Shown: positions 1-9,800, counted from the first letter of the stretch. The stretch is 14,672 nucleotides of DNA from Deltaproteobacteria bacterium (GCA_016845285.1 JAERSX010000116.1:1-14672), one strand, 5' to 3'. Notes: generated from the sequence alone by a model not told the origin. Numbers and translations are program-made.

Positions 1-214
1 CCATCGACAGGATGCAACCACGGCGCCGTATTCACCGGAGGACCTCACCCCATCGGACGTCGCTCCGGGAGCCACAGCGCCCCTCTGAGCCGGGAGGCCT
101 TCCCTCGGCGCAATCGGGGGCTATGGTTCCCGAGGAGCACGAAGATCTCGCGGTCCGCACCTCATGGAAAGGCCCCGCACATCCCCTCCCCTCCTGCTCC
201 CAGGACGAGCCCGC
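1..214. other. Upstream region of clpS; possible tail of an upstream gene
   Basis: No convincing complete gene is visible here. Frame 2 on the + strand is open from the window edge to a TGA at 86-88 and could be the last 28 codons of an upstream protein (it ends with SPEDLTPSDVAPGATAPL). Its third-position GC is clearly lower than in the confident genes nearby, so this is only a possibility. A 6-bp inverted repeat (CCTCGG at 103-108, CCGAGG at 130-135) has a 21-base loop and no T tract, so I do not call it a terminator. TATGGT at 122-127 could be a -10 element for clpS, but no good -35 is seen. The opposite-strand frames overlap clpS and look like shadows. Confidence 0.3.
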
Positions 215-562
215 ATGGCCGGCGACAAGGACGGAAAGAAGCAGCCCCCCTCGCGTCGCGACGGGCGTCGCCAACGTGAGGAGCACACCCTCGTCAAGGA
301 GCGCACGCGCCGCCCGCGTCGGCACAAGGTCATCATGCACAACGACGACTTCACCCCCATGGAGTTCGTGGTGCACGTCCTGGAGGTGGTCTTCCGGCGT
401 ACCCCAGCCGAGTCCACACGCATCATGTTGACGGTGCACAACGAAGGGGCTGGCGTGGCCGGGGTGTACTCCCGAGAGATCGCCGAGACCAAGGCCGCGA
501 CCTGCGTGGACGCGGCACGGGAGCGGAACTACCCGCTCCTCGTCACCACCGAGCCGGAGTGA
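215..562 (+). CDS. clpS: ATP-dependent Clp protease adaptor ClpS
   Basis: ClpS binds proteins with destabilising N-terminal residues and hands them to the ClpA unfoldase of the cytoplasmic ClpAP protease; it also modulates ClpA's choice of substrate. The product is 115 aa, close to the usual 100-110. Residues 1-30 are a charged, Lys/Arg-rich tail as expected for the flexible part that enters ClpA. The pocket motif HNDDFTPMEF begins at His42 (Asn43, Asp44, Asp45, Thr47, Met49), matching the E. coli N-degron pocket N34/D35/D36/T38/M40, and His75 in MLTVHNEG matches the pocket histidine. I chose the ATG at 215 because AGGA (202-205) lies nine bases upstream; the in-frame ATG at 164 has no ribosome binding site and would add 17 low-complexity residues. 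The stop is four bases before clpA, so the two are almost certainly co-transcribed and translationally coupled. Confidence 0.95.
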   Translation: MAGDKDGKKQPPSRRDGRRQREEHTLVKERTRRPRRHKVIMHNDDFTPMEFVVHVLEVVFRRTPAESTRIMLTVHNEGAGVAGVYSREIAETKAATCVDAARERNYPLLVTTEPE

Positions 563-566
563 ACGT

Positions 567-2906
<2,340 letters not shown>

Positions 2907-2965
2907 ACGGCGTGCCACGGTCGCGCCACTCAACTCCCAGCGGTACCCTGCCGCCGGGAGTCTCC

Positions 2966-3391
2966 GTGCGCCTCGCTCTATTGACCGTGCTGATCGCTGC
3001 GTGTGGCCCCTCGGTCTGGGATGCCCCCAACAAGGGCGGCGACTTCGATCTCCTCGGCAAGGATGAGGAGAGCGAGGGCGTGTGGGTGCCGCCGGAAGCG
3101 GGCGACTCCACCACCGACAGCGACATCACCGTGGGCGCCGCCACCTGGTCGAGCTTCGTCGACACCTTCGTCGACCTCTACTGCGACGCACTCGACAGCT
3201 GTGGCTACGACTACGGCGGCGACGAATGTCACGACCTGATCGACAGCTTCTTCGACAGCAGCTGCAGCAGCTACGACAGCGACGTCGGCGAGGAGTGCCT
3301 GACCTCGCTGGCCACGGCCGATTGCTGGGAGATCAACGACGGGAGCGCATTCGATGCATGCGCTCCCATCATGGACTCGTGCACGGGCTGA
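2966..3391 (+). CDS. Small Cys-rich acidic lipoprotein, function unknown
   Basis: I do not recognise a named family. With the GTG start at 2966 the product is 141 aa, beginning MRLALLTVLIAAC, a short lipoprotein signal with lipobox LIAAC and lipidated Cys13. CGGGAG (2955-2960) is well placed before this start. The frame is also open from a GTG at 2903 that overlaps the clpA stop, which would give 162 aa, but the added residues look like non-coding sequence. The mature part begins with an acidic Asp/Glu/Gly stretch. A roughly 70-residue C-terminal module then carries eight cysteines (YC, SC, EC, SC, EC, DC, AC, SC contexts), probably four disulfides, consistent with an exported protein. It is on the same strand as clpA, 59 bases downstream, so read-through transcription is likely, although a lipoprotein has no obvious role in ClpAP. 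The next gene is convergent. Confidence 0.8.
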   Translation: MRLALLTVLIAACGPSVWDAPNKGGDFDLLGKDEESEGVWVPPEAGDSTTDSDITVGAATWSSFVDTFVDLYCDALDSCGYDYGGDECHDLIDSFFDSSCSSYDSDVGEECLTSLATADCWEINDGSAFDACAPIMDSCTG

Positions 3392-3424
3392 CCTCGGACG
3401 GTCACTGCCACCGCAGCATCCCCA

Positions 3425-5158
3425 TCAGTTGTCCGGCGCGCCTTCGTCGATCCATGTGGCGATGAGGTCGAGATCGGCCTGATCGAGGGGCGACCCAGCG
3501 GGCGGCATCTGCTGCCCCGTCGAGGCGCTGCCGTCGACCTTCTGCCAGAGGTAGCTGTTGGCGGAGTCGCCGGGCTCCACGAGGTCGAAGCCGGCATCCT
3601 GGCTGGACACGACATCCACCGAGGCTGCGTAGGATGTCCCGACGTCCAGGTCGAGCCCTGCTGAGGGTGCACCGCCAGAGTGGCAACCCGACGTGCAGTT
3701 GCTGTCGTAGATGGCCTGAACGTCGGCGCTGTAGGTGTAGGTGTAGGCGGTGTCGACGTTGACGAAGACCTTGTCGGTGGCGGAGCCGTCGCTGACCACC
3801 AGGCGCATGCGGAAGCGCCCCTCGGCATCGGCCGTGAAGCTGGGCGAGGCGGTGCTGGAGTCGCTGATGTCGCCATTGGCGAGGGCGGAGCCCGCCGGCA
3901 CCGATTGGAAGGACCAGCTGTAGGTGATGGGGTCACCGTCTGGATCGGAGCTGCCCGACCCGTCCATGACGAAGGTCTCGTTGGGCACGCCGGTCTGATG
4001 GGAGCCACCGTCGGCCACGGGCGGGTCGTTGGCGCCGGTGGTCGAGTAGGCCCACATGAAGTCCTTGTCCGAGAAGGAACCGTCGTTGACCACCAGGCGC
4101 AGGCGGTAGTTGCCATCCACGTCCGGTGTGAACGTGGCCGTGTCGGTGGTCCGATCGCTGATGTCGCTGTTGCCCAGGGCCGAGCCGCTCGGCACGGCAC
4201 GGAAGCTCCAGGTGTACGAGAGCGTGTCGCCCTCGGGGTCGGAGCTGCCGGTCGCATCGAGGGTCACGAGGCCGCCGGTCGTGACGTTCTGGTCTGCGCC
4301 GGAGTTGGCGGTGGGAGCGGTGTTGGTGCCGTCGCTGGCCACCACCCACACGAAGTCCTTGTCCACGCTGGTGGAGTCGGAGACCACGAAGCGGACACGG
4401 TACTGGCCGTCCACATCCGAGGTGAAGTCGGCGGTGTCGGTGAGGCTGTTGTTGATGTCGCCGTTGGCGAGCGACGAGCCCGAGGCCACGCTCAAGAAGC
4501 TCCAGCGGTAGGTCAGGGTGTCGCCCTCGGGGTCGGAGCTGCCCGTGCCGTCCAGGGTGTGGGAGTCACCGGTGGTGACCACTTGATCGGAGCCCGCGTC
4601 GGCCGTGGGGGCCGCACCACTCTTGCCCTCGGGGAGGTCGTCGGGGTTGCCCACGAGTCCCACGAGCAGCAAGCTGGCCTCGGGGACATCGGGGTCATTG
4701 CTGAAGATCGTCACATCCGCCAGATGCATGAAGTCGGCGGCGGGCGTGAAGCTGAAGCGCAGGGTGGTGGACTCACCAGCCGACAGCGCGAGGTCGTCGA
4801 CAGGGGTGAGCAGCTCGAAGGAGGCGTCGTGATCAACCATGGCCACGTGGTCGACCACGAGGTCGAGACCAGCCTCGCAGGCGTTGGTGACGGTGACGCT
4901 GAGCTCCGCGGTGTCACCCAGCTCGGCATGCGAGATGATGTCCACCTGATCGGTGGCCAGAGCAGGGCAGTCGGGGGCGAGCCCTTCGGAGAGGAGCGGC
5001 GCATCGGGCCGCTCGTGTAGAAGTGGCAGGGCTGCGTCAGCACCCTCCAGCTCAGGTTCGGGCTCCAGGGCCTGTGTGAGGTCCCCATCTTCGGTGGGCA
5101 CGCAAGCGCTGAATAGGCCGGCGAACAGAGCGGGCATGGTGGCGATCAGACGCGACAT
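3425..5158 (-). CDS. PKD-repeat lipoprotein with C-terminal cytochrome c-like module
   Basis: This is a predicted outer-membrane or surface lipoprotein of 577 aa. The signal MSRLIATMPALFAGLFSAC ends in a lipobox with Cys19. Residues about 55-170 resemble an ASH/choice-of-anchor Ig-like domain (FSFTP and TIFSNDPDVP motifs). Residues 184-477 are three PKD-like repeats of exactly 98 residues, each with a GSSDPEGD or GSSDPDGD turn and a YRW/YTW/YSW strand. The C-terminal 100 residues resemble the cytochrome-like modules of planctomycete and myxobacterial surface proteins: NCTSGCHSGG with Cys488, Cys492 and His493, and a possible distal ligand Met551 in QQMPPAG. The motif is CX3CH, not CXXCH, so haem attachment is plausible but unproven. 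I chose the ATG at 5158 because GGAG lies five bases upstream; the in-frame ATG at 5191 has a poorer site and would spoil the signal peptide. It is convergent with the preceding small lipoprotein. Confidence 0.88.
   Translation of the reverse strand: MSRLIATMPALFAGLFSACVPTEDGDLTQALEPEPELEGADAALPLLHERPDAPLLSEGLAPDCPALATDQVDIISHAELGDTAELSVTVTNACEAGLDLVVDHVAMVDHDASFELLTPVDDLALSAGESTTLRFSFTPAADFMHLADVTIFSNDPDVPEASLLLVGLVGNPDDLPEGKSGAAPTADAGSDQVVTTGDSHTLDGTGSSDPEGDTLTYRWSFLSVASGSSLANGDINNSLTDTADFTSDVDGQYRVRFVVSDSTSVDKDFVWVVASDGTNTAPTANSGADQNVTTGGLVTLDATGSSDPEGDTLSYTWSFRAVPSGSALGNSDISDRTTDTATFTPDVDGNYRLRLVVNDGSFSDKDFMWAYSTTGANDPPVADGGSHQTGVPNETFVMDGSGSSDPDGDPITYSWSFQSVPAGSALANGDISDSSTASPSFTADAEGRFRMRLVVSDGSATDKVFVNVDTAYTYTYSADVQAIYDSNCTSGCHSGGAPSAGLDLDVGTSYAASVDVVSSQDAGFDLVEPGDSANSYLWQKVDGSASTGQQMPPAGSPLDQADLDLIATWIDEGAPDN
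3728..4609 (-). repeat. Three tandem 294-bp PKD-encoding repeats
   Basis: The three PKD units of the lipoprotein gene keep an exact 294-base period: the same TCGGAGCTGCC block occurs at 3945-3955, 4239-4249 and 4533-4543. Two of the units share a 26-base identical stretch (4224-4249 and 4518-4543). The third unit (nearest the cytochrome module) has drifted more, including DPDGD in place of DPEGD. This points to tandem duplication within the gene. Confidence 0.85.
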
Positions 5159-5291
5159 CGAGTCTCCAATCTCCGACCCCGACGGGTTCATTCCGCGGGG
5201 TGGTGAGCAAGTTGCTGCAGGACGATACTACCCGCCTGTTGCCTGGTGGACGACACCTACGTGGTCACAGTGCACGGACCTCAGGGGCCGC
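5159..5291. other. Divergent intergenic region
   Basis: This 133-base gap separates the PKD lipoprotein (leftward) from the collapsed aldo/keto reductase ORF (rightward), so it should hold the promoter of the lipoprotein. It is somewhat less GC-rich around 5200-5240. I see no -35/-10 pair with proper spacing and no clear operator palindrome. Confidence 0.4.
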
Positions 5292-5501
5292 ATGAGCGAC
5301 GATTTCCTGCGCACAAGCCTGCCCGTGCTCGGAACCCGTATTCACCGCCTGGGCCTGTCCTGTGGTGTCGGCATCGACGATGACGGCATTCCCTGGGCCC
5401 TCGATCAGGTCAAGGAGAACCTCGCAGGTCTGGAGAAGGGTCCTCTCAACCAGGACAAGATGACCTGGATGCGCGAGTACGGGAAGATCGTGCACGGCTG
5501 A
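5292..5501 (+). pseudogene. Aldo/keto reductase remnant: both ends joined, core missing
   Basis: The ORF codes for only 69 aa. Residues 1-38 (LRTSLPVLGTRIHRLGLSCG and following GIPWALDQ) read like the first beta strands of a NADPH-dependent aldo/keto reductase, where normally an LGxxVxRLGLG-type start leads into the first barrel helix. Residues 40-69 (NLAGLEKGPLNQDKMTWM, then REYGKIVHG) read like the C-terminal end of the same family. Together they leave out roughly 200 or more residues of the (beta/alpha)8 barrel, including the catalytic Asp/Tyr/Lys/His tetrad. The frame is intact, an AGGGG (5283-5287) precedes the ATG, and codon use is like the neighbours. I infer an in-frame internal deletion leaving a non-catalytic mini-protein. 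Family assignment rests on recalled sequence patterns. A small unrelated protein or an assembly collapse are alternatives. Confidence 0.6.
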
Positions 5502-5524
5502 ACACCCTGGCGAAGGAGCGAGTC

Positions 5525-5674
5525 ATGGAACGAACCGACGGCTGCTTGACGGGAGCCATGCGGCCGGGCGCGGGCCATGGCGACACCCACCGCCCGCGGA
5601 CCGCTCACCCATCCGGCGGCCTCAGTGTCGAGCCCAGCGAGGCTGCGGTCTTCGTCTGCGCTCCCTCGAGCTGA
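5525..5674 (+). CDS. Possible 49-aa leader peptide upstream of SGNH hydrolase
   Basis: An ATG at 5525 is preceded by an excellent AAGGAG (5513-5518, six-base spacing). It opens 49 codons (starting MERTDGCLTGAMRPG, ending VFVCAPSS) that stop at TGA 5672-5674. Third-position GC is about 80 percent, compatible with coding. No known family is recognised, and composition is rich in Gly, Pro, His and Arg. It lies in the same frame as the SGNH hydrolase, whose GTG start comes 12 bases after this TGA and has no good ribosome binding site of its own. It could be a leader that couples translation by reinitiation, the original N-terminus cut off by a nonsense change, or a chance ORF. Confidence 0.3.
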   Translation: MERTDGCLTGAMRPGAGHGDTHRPRTAHPSGGLSVEPSEAAVFVCAPSS

Positions 5675-5686
5675 GCCACACCGGAC

Positions 5687-7798
5687 GTGCTCCCCCTGCT
5701 GCTGATGCTCGCGGTCGAGGTGACCCAGGCCGCCCTGCCGGCCTCGGCCTGGCACGGCGATGTACGGCTGCTGGGCCAAGCTGCGGGCGATGTCGCTGAG
5801 CGGACCGCGGCGGTGGATCGACTCGCCGCCCTCCCCCACGATGAGGCCCTGACGGCCGCCCTCTTGGAGATCCTCGATGCAGGTGGCGCTGCAGATGCAC
5901 GCCCCTTCGCCGTTCGTCTGGCCGCCCTCGAGGTGCTCGTCGCGCAAGCGCCTCCGGGAGTCGCCACCCCGTTGATGCGCGTACACGTTCGGTCTCGGGC
6001 CGGCGACCTGCCAGAGGACCCCGACCTCTTCGAGCGCGCCCTGCGTGGGCTCCAGCAGCTGCCGCCCACCGAGGTGGAGGAGGCCCTGGGACCGGGGCTC
6101 GCCTCCGCCCAGCTCGAGCTCGCCCTCGACCGCCTGATCCGTCGCTGGGGGGCCCCCCTCGCGCAGGGAGACACGCAGCTGACCCGACGCATGGAGCGCT
6201 GGCCCACGGTGGCGCCCGACGCCTGGAAGGCGTCCACTGCTCAGCTGACCGAAGAGCTGCATGGAGGCTGGGCCACCCACGGGATGTCGCTGGTGGACGC
6301 CCTGCAGACCTCTCATGGAAGTCTCGGCGGACGCATGCTGGAGACGGCGGAGGCAGCGGTCCTGGCTGGGTGGGTCGCCGACCCGGTCCTTGGCCGTATC
6401 GGCGAGGAGATCGTCGAGGACAGGGGTGTGCGGAGCGCCGACACCCCCGGGGCCCTCGCCCCCCCGTCCGAGCGGCCCGGCCACGTGGGAGGGCAGCCGA
6501 CCGCCGTGCCCGAGGTGGTTCCGGCCGATGTGTGGCGACACGGCACTCCTCACCGGCACCGCCGGCTGCCAGGCGACGCCTTGCTCCTCGGTGTGGGCCT
6601 GCTGCTGGGGGCGACGCTCCTACGACGCCGACGACGCCTCGCCGCTCTCGTCGGAGGTCTCGCCCTCGTCCCCCTGGCCGATGCCGCCCTCGGCCTCGGC
6701 GGGGTGGTCCCCCTGCTCCACACCGAGCCCCTCTTCGCCCTGACCGAGTGGCAGGTGGACGTGCTCCAACCCGCAGGCCCGGGGCTCGTGCAGTCGGGCC
6801 CGGGGAGCGTCCGACATCAGGTGCTCACCGAGCAGCCGTTGCCAGGAACGCTGCGGGTGGCGGTGCTGGGAGCCTCGTCCGCCCATGGCTCGAACCACCT
6901 CCGCGAAGAGGCCTTCGCCGCCCGGATCGAGGTCGCTCTCGACGCCCCTGCGAGCCCCGTCGAGGTGGTGAACCTGGGCATCGGTGGCACCATCAGCACG
7001 GGGGTGGCGCACGCCGGCCGGGCCGCCCTGGCCCACGGCGCGGGCCTGCTCATCGTGTACTACGGGCACAACGAGGTGGCGCAGTTCAACCGACTCGCCC
7101 TCTACGAGCACACCGCCCTCGACGTGCTGCCGATGCGGCTCTGGCTCCACCAGCGGCCGCTGTACAGCGCACTCGTGCGGGCGGTACAGCCCACGGGCCG
7201 CCCCGTCGTCCACACCGAAGGCAGCCTGTACGCGGAGAGCACACCCTCCCGAGCCCAGCTCGAACAGCTCCGGGGGCTGGCGGTGGCGCACTACCGCCAC
7301 AACCTCGACCAGCTCATCCGGGAGGCGGAGGAGAAGGGTGCAGGCGTGATCCTCGTGAACCCAGCCACCAACTACCCCTTCGCCCACGTCGAGCCCCACC
7401 TCACGCCGGGACCCGGCGACACCGACGACCTCTCGGCCCGTCGCGTGGCCGCGCGGTCTGCGGCGGCGGCCGGTGACGCCGACGGTGCCCGCGACGCACG
7501 ACAGGCGATCATCGATCTGAGCGCGAGCCCGCGAGAGATGACATCGGGCATCCGCACCGCTCTGTCCGAGCTCGCAGAAGCCCACCACACCGGCTGGCTC
7601 GATGCCGACGCCCTGTTCTGGAGCGCCAGCCCCGACGGGCTCAGCGCCAACGGCCTGTTCTGGGACGATCTACACCCGTCCCGTCAGGGACATGCCCTGC
7701 TCGCCGACGCTCTCGCCCCAATGGTGCGACCGTGGGTGGAATGCCGGGCCCCAACGTGCGAAGACGGGATGGCCAGAGGGAGCGCAGATGGCAGCTGA
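5687..7798 (+). CDS. Membrane-anchored SGNH/GDSL-family hydrolase with helical N-terminal domain
   Basis: This 703-aa protein probably hydrolyses or transfers an ester (acyl or O-acetyl group) at the cell envelope; the substrate is unknown. It begins with a hydrophobic signal (MLPLLLMLAVEVTQA). Residues about 30-270 are Ala/Leu-rich and helical, perhaps HEAT-like. Two hydrophobic segments at about 298-312 and 319-340 flank an RRRRR cluster. The SGNH domain covers about 388-690: block I GASSAHG with nucleophile Ser397, block II NLGIGGT, block III GHNE with Asn462, and block V DDLH with Asp660 and His663. All four catalytic blocks are present, so the enzyme should be active. Positive-inside logic puts the Arg cluster in the cytoplasm and both large domains in the periplasm. 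The GTG start at 5687 lacks a ribosome binding site; ATG 5705 is an alternative. The gene overlaps acetoacetyl-CoA synthetase by 11 bases, implying one transcript. Confidence 0.85.
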   Translation: MLPLLLMLAVEVTQAALPASAWHGDVRLLGQAAGDVAERTAAVDRLAALPHDEALTAALLEILDAGGAADARPFAVRLAALEVLVAQAPPGVATPLMRVHVRSRAGDLPEDPDLFERALRGLQQLPPTEVEEALGPGLASAQLELALDRLIRRWGAPLAQGDTQLTRRMERWPTVAPDAWKASTAQLTEELHGGWATHGMSLVDALQTSHGSLGGRMLETAEAAVLAGWVADPVLGRIGEEIVEDRGVRSADTPGALAPPSERPGHVGGQPTAVPEVVPADVWRHGTPHRHRRLPGDALLLGVGLLLGATLLRRRRRLAALVGGLALVPLADAALGLGGVVPLLHTEPLFALTEWQVDVLQPAGPGLVQSGPGSVRHQVLTEQPLPGTLRVAVLGASSAHGSNHLREEAFAARIEVALDAPASPVEVVNLGIGGTISTGVAHAGRAALAHGAGLLIVYYGHNEVAQFNRLALYEHTALDVLPMRLWLHQRPLYSALVRAVQPTGRPVVHTEGSLYAESTPSRAQLEQLRGLAVAHYRHNLDQLIREAEEKGAGVILVNPATNYPFAHVEPHLTPGPGDTDDLSARRVAARSAAAAGDADGARDARQAIIDLSASPREMTSGIRTALSELAEAHHTGWLDADALFWSASPDGLSANGLFWDDLHPSRQGHALLADALAPMVRPWVECRAPTCEDGMARGSADGS

Positions 7799-9794
7799 CA
7801 GCCCGTCCGACCGCCAGATGTTGTGGTCCCTTCCCGAGGGCACCCCCACCCGCATGGGCGCCTACCTGGACTGGGCAGGCACCCGACGCGGGGCACCCTT
7901 CGCCGACTACACCGCACTCCACAGCTGGTCGGTCGAGACCCCAGGTGAGTTCTGGACCAGCCTGCTCGACTACTTCGACGTGCAGACCGACGGAGACCGG
8001 AGCCCCGCCCTGGTGGAAGGAGAAGGGGCCGACCGCATCTCGAGTGCCCGGTGGTTTCCCGACCTGCGGCTGAACCATGCCGAGCACCTGCTCCGCAAGC
8101 GGGGGCCGGAGCTCGCGGTCCTCGCCCTGAACGACATCGGAGGAGAGCGCCGCCTGAGCCGCGACGAGCTGCTCGCGGGAGCCGAACGGGTCGCCTCCGG
8201 CCTCCGCGCCCTGGGCGTGGGAGAAGGCGACCGGGTCTGTGGCCTGCTGCCCAACGTGCCCGAGGCACTCATGGCCTTCCTGGGCGCCGCGAGCATCGGA
8301 GCCACCTGGTCGAGCTGCTCTCCGGACTTCGGAGCCGCCTCGGTGCTCTCGCGCTTCGCCCAGGTGGAGCCCACGGTGCTCTTCGTGGCGACCTCATACA
8401 CCTTCAAGGGGGCCGTGGTCGACCGCTGCGACGTGGTCCGCGACATCCAGGCCGGCCTGCCCTCCCTGCGCGCCACGGTGGCCATCCCCGGGGGCTCGAG
8501 CACCACGAACGTCACTCCCTGGGAGGACTTCCTGGGGCCTGCGGAGGCCCTGGAGTTCGCTCGAGTGCCCTTCGAGCACCCGCTGTGGATCCTGTACTCG
8601 TCGGGCACCACGGGCCCACCCAAGCCCATCGTGCACGGCCACGGCGGCATCCTCCTGGAGCACTTCAAGGCCCTGGCCCTTCATGGCGACCTCGGAGAGG
8701 ACGACCTCTTCTTCTGGTACAGCAGCACGGGCTGGATGATGTGGAACTACCTGCTCGGGGCCTTGCTCCTGGGCACGCCCATCGTGCTCTACGACGGCCA
8801 CCCCATGCACCCCGATGCCCTGTCGCTCTGGCGCATGGCCGCCGACCATCGGGTCACCTTCTTCGGTACGAGCGCTCCCTACCTCCACGCCTGCCTGCGC
8901 ATGGGGCTCCGACCTCGAGACACCCTCGACCTCTCTGCCATCCGCGGCGTCGGCTCCACGGGTGCCCCCCTGTCCCCCGCTGGATTTCGCTGGGTGACCG
9001 AGGCGGTGGGCCCGGTGCACCTCCAGAGTGTGAGCGGCGGCACCGATGTGTGCACGGCATTCGCCCTGGGCAACCCGCTGCTGCCGGTGCGGGCGGGCGA
9101 GCTCCAGTGCAGTGGCCTGGGCTGCAAGCTCGAGGCCTACGATCCCCACGACCGCGCCGGTCGTCCCCTCCCAGCTGGGCAGACCGGTGAGCTGGTGCTC
9201 ACGCAGCCCTTGCCGTCCATGCCGGTGTGTCTGTGGAGTGACCCATCGCGCACCCGACTGCGCGCCAGCTACTTCGATCACTTCGCAGATGGCGCCTGGC
9301 GCCACGGCGACTGGGTCCGCTTCGAGCCCGACGGTGGCATGGTGATCAGCGGCCGCTCGGACGCCACCCTGAATCGAGGCGGTATCCGCAAGGGCACGAG
9401 CGAGTTCTACGCGAGCCTCCGGCGCACCAACGATGCCGGAGAGTCCGATCTGCCCGAGCTCGTCGACAGCCTGGTCATCCACCTCGAGCCCACCGAGGCC
9501 ACCACCCGTGACCGCCTGCTCCTCTTCGTGGTGTTGGCTGAAGGAGTGACCATGGGCGAGGGCCTGGCGGCCCGGATCCGATCTCGCCTCGCCACCGATC
9601 TCGGCCCCACCTTCCGGCCCAACACCATCGTGCCTGTACCGGAGATCCCCACGACGCTGAGCGGGAAGAAGCTCGAGGTGCCCGTCAAACGCATCTTGCG
9701 CGGCACACCTGTGGCCGAGGCGGCGAACCCAGCTGCCCTGCGCTCTCCGGGAGCCCTCGATGCGTTCGTCGAGTACGCGCAGACGTTGAGCTGA
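7788..9794 (+). CDS. Acetoacetyl-CoA synthetase (acetoacetate--CoA ligase)
   Basis: The enzyme activates acetoacetate with ATP and CoA to acetoacetyl-CoA, AMP and pyrophosphate in the cytoplasm, feeding ketone-body use, PHB turnover or sterol/isoprenoid precursors. It has 668 aa, near the family's 650. As an ANL-superfamily adenylate former it shows YSSGTTGPPKP at 270-280 (P-loop), SGGTD at 416-420, the hinge motif GRSD at 522-525 followed by NRGGIRKG, and SGKKLEVPVK near the C-terminus with the expected catalytic Lys627, a common site of regulatory acetylation. WSSCSPDFG from Trp174 and the NHAEHLL segment are typical of acetoacetyl-CoA rather than acetyl-CoA synthetases. The ATG at 7788 has GGGAG five bases upstream; the frame is open further upstream but lies inside the SGNH gene. 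The overlap suggests translational coupling. Its stop is six bases from the convergent oxygenase, leaving no room for a terminator between them. Confidence 0.92.
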   Translation: MAADSPSDRQMLWSLPEGTPTRMGAYLDWAGTRRGAPFADYTALHSWSVETPGEFWTSLLDYFDVQTDGDRSPALVEGEGADRISSARWFPDLRLNHAEHLLRKRGPELAVLALNDIGGERRLSRDELLAGAERVASGLRALGVGEGDRVCGLLPNVPEALMAFLGAASIGATWSSCSPDFGAASVLSRFAQVEPTVLFVATSYTFKGAVVDRCDVVRDIQAGLPSLRATVAIPGGSSTTNVTPWEDFLGPAEALEFARVPFEHPLWILYSSGTTGPPKPIVHGHGGILLEHFKALALHGDLGEDDLFFWYSSTGWMMWNYLLGALLLGTPIVLYDGHPMHPDALSLWRMAADHRVTFFGTSAPYLHACLRMGLRPRDTLDLSAIRGVGSTGAPLSPAGFRWVTEAVGPVHLQSVSGGTDVCTAFALGNPLLPVRAGELQCSGLGCKLEAYDPHDRAGRPLPAGQTGELVLTQPLPSMPVCLWSDPSRTRLRASYFDHFADGAWRHGDWVRFEPDGGMVISGRSDATLNRGGIRKGTSEFYASLRRTNDAGESDLPELVDSLVIHLEPTEATTRDRLLLFVVLAEGVTMGEGLAARIRSRLATDLGPTFRPNTIVPVPEIPTTLSGKKLEVPVKRILRGTPVAEAANPAALRSPGALDAFVEYAQTLS

Positions 9795-9800
9795 CACCGC

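Noticed and set aside
3392..3424. Possible bidirectional terminator between two convergent lipoprotein genes
   Set aside because: Only a 4-bp CGGT/ACCG pairing is present, with no T tract on either strand.
3680..5020. 446-codon ORF on the + strand opposite the PKD lipoprotein
   Set aside because: It mirrors the repeat structure of the real gene in reverse, has no domain, and is Gly/Val/His-rich as antisense frames in this window are.
5502..5686. Second reductase fragment between the collapsed reductase and the SGNH gene
   Set aside because: The six frames here show no aldo/keto reductase motifs, so the missing core is not displaced into this gap.
8394..9797. 467-codon ORF on the - strand inside acetoacetyl-CoA synthetase
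   Set aside because: The + strand frame has all the catalytic motifs of the synthetase; this is its shadow.
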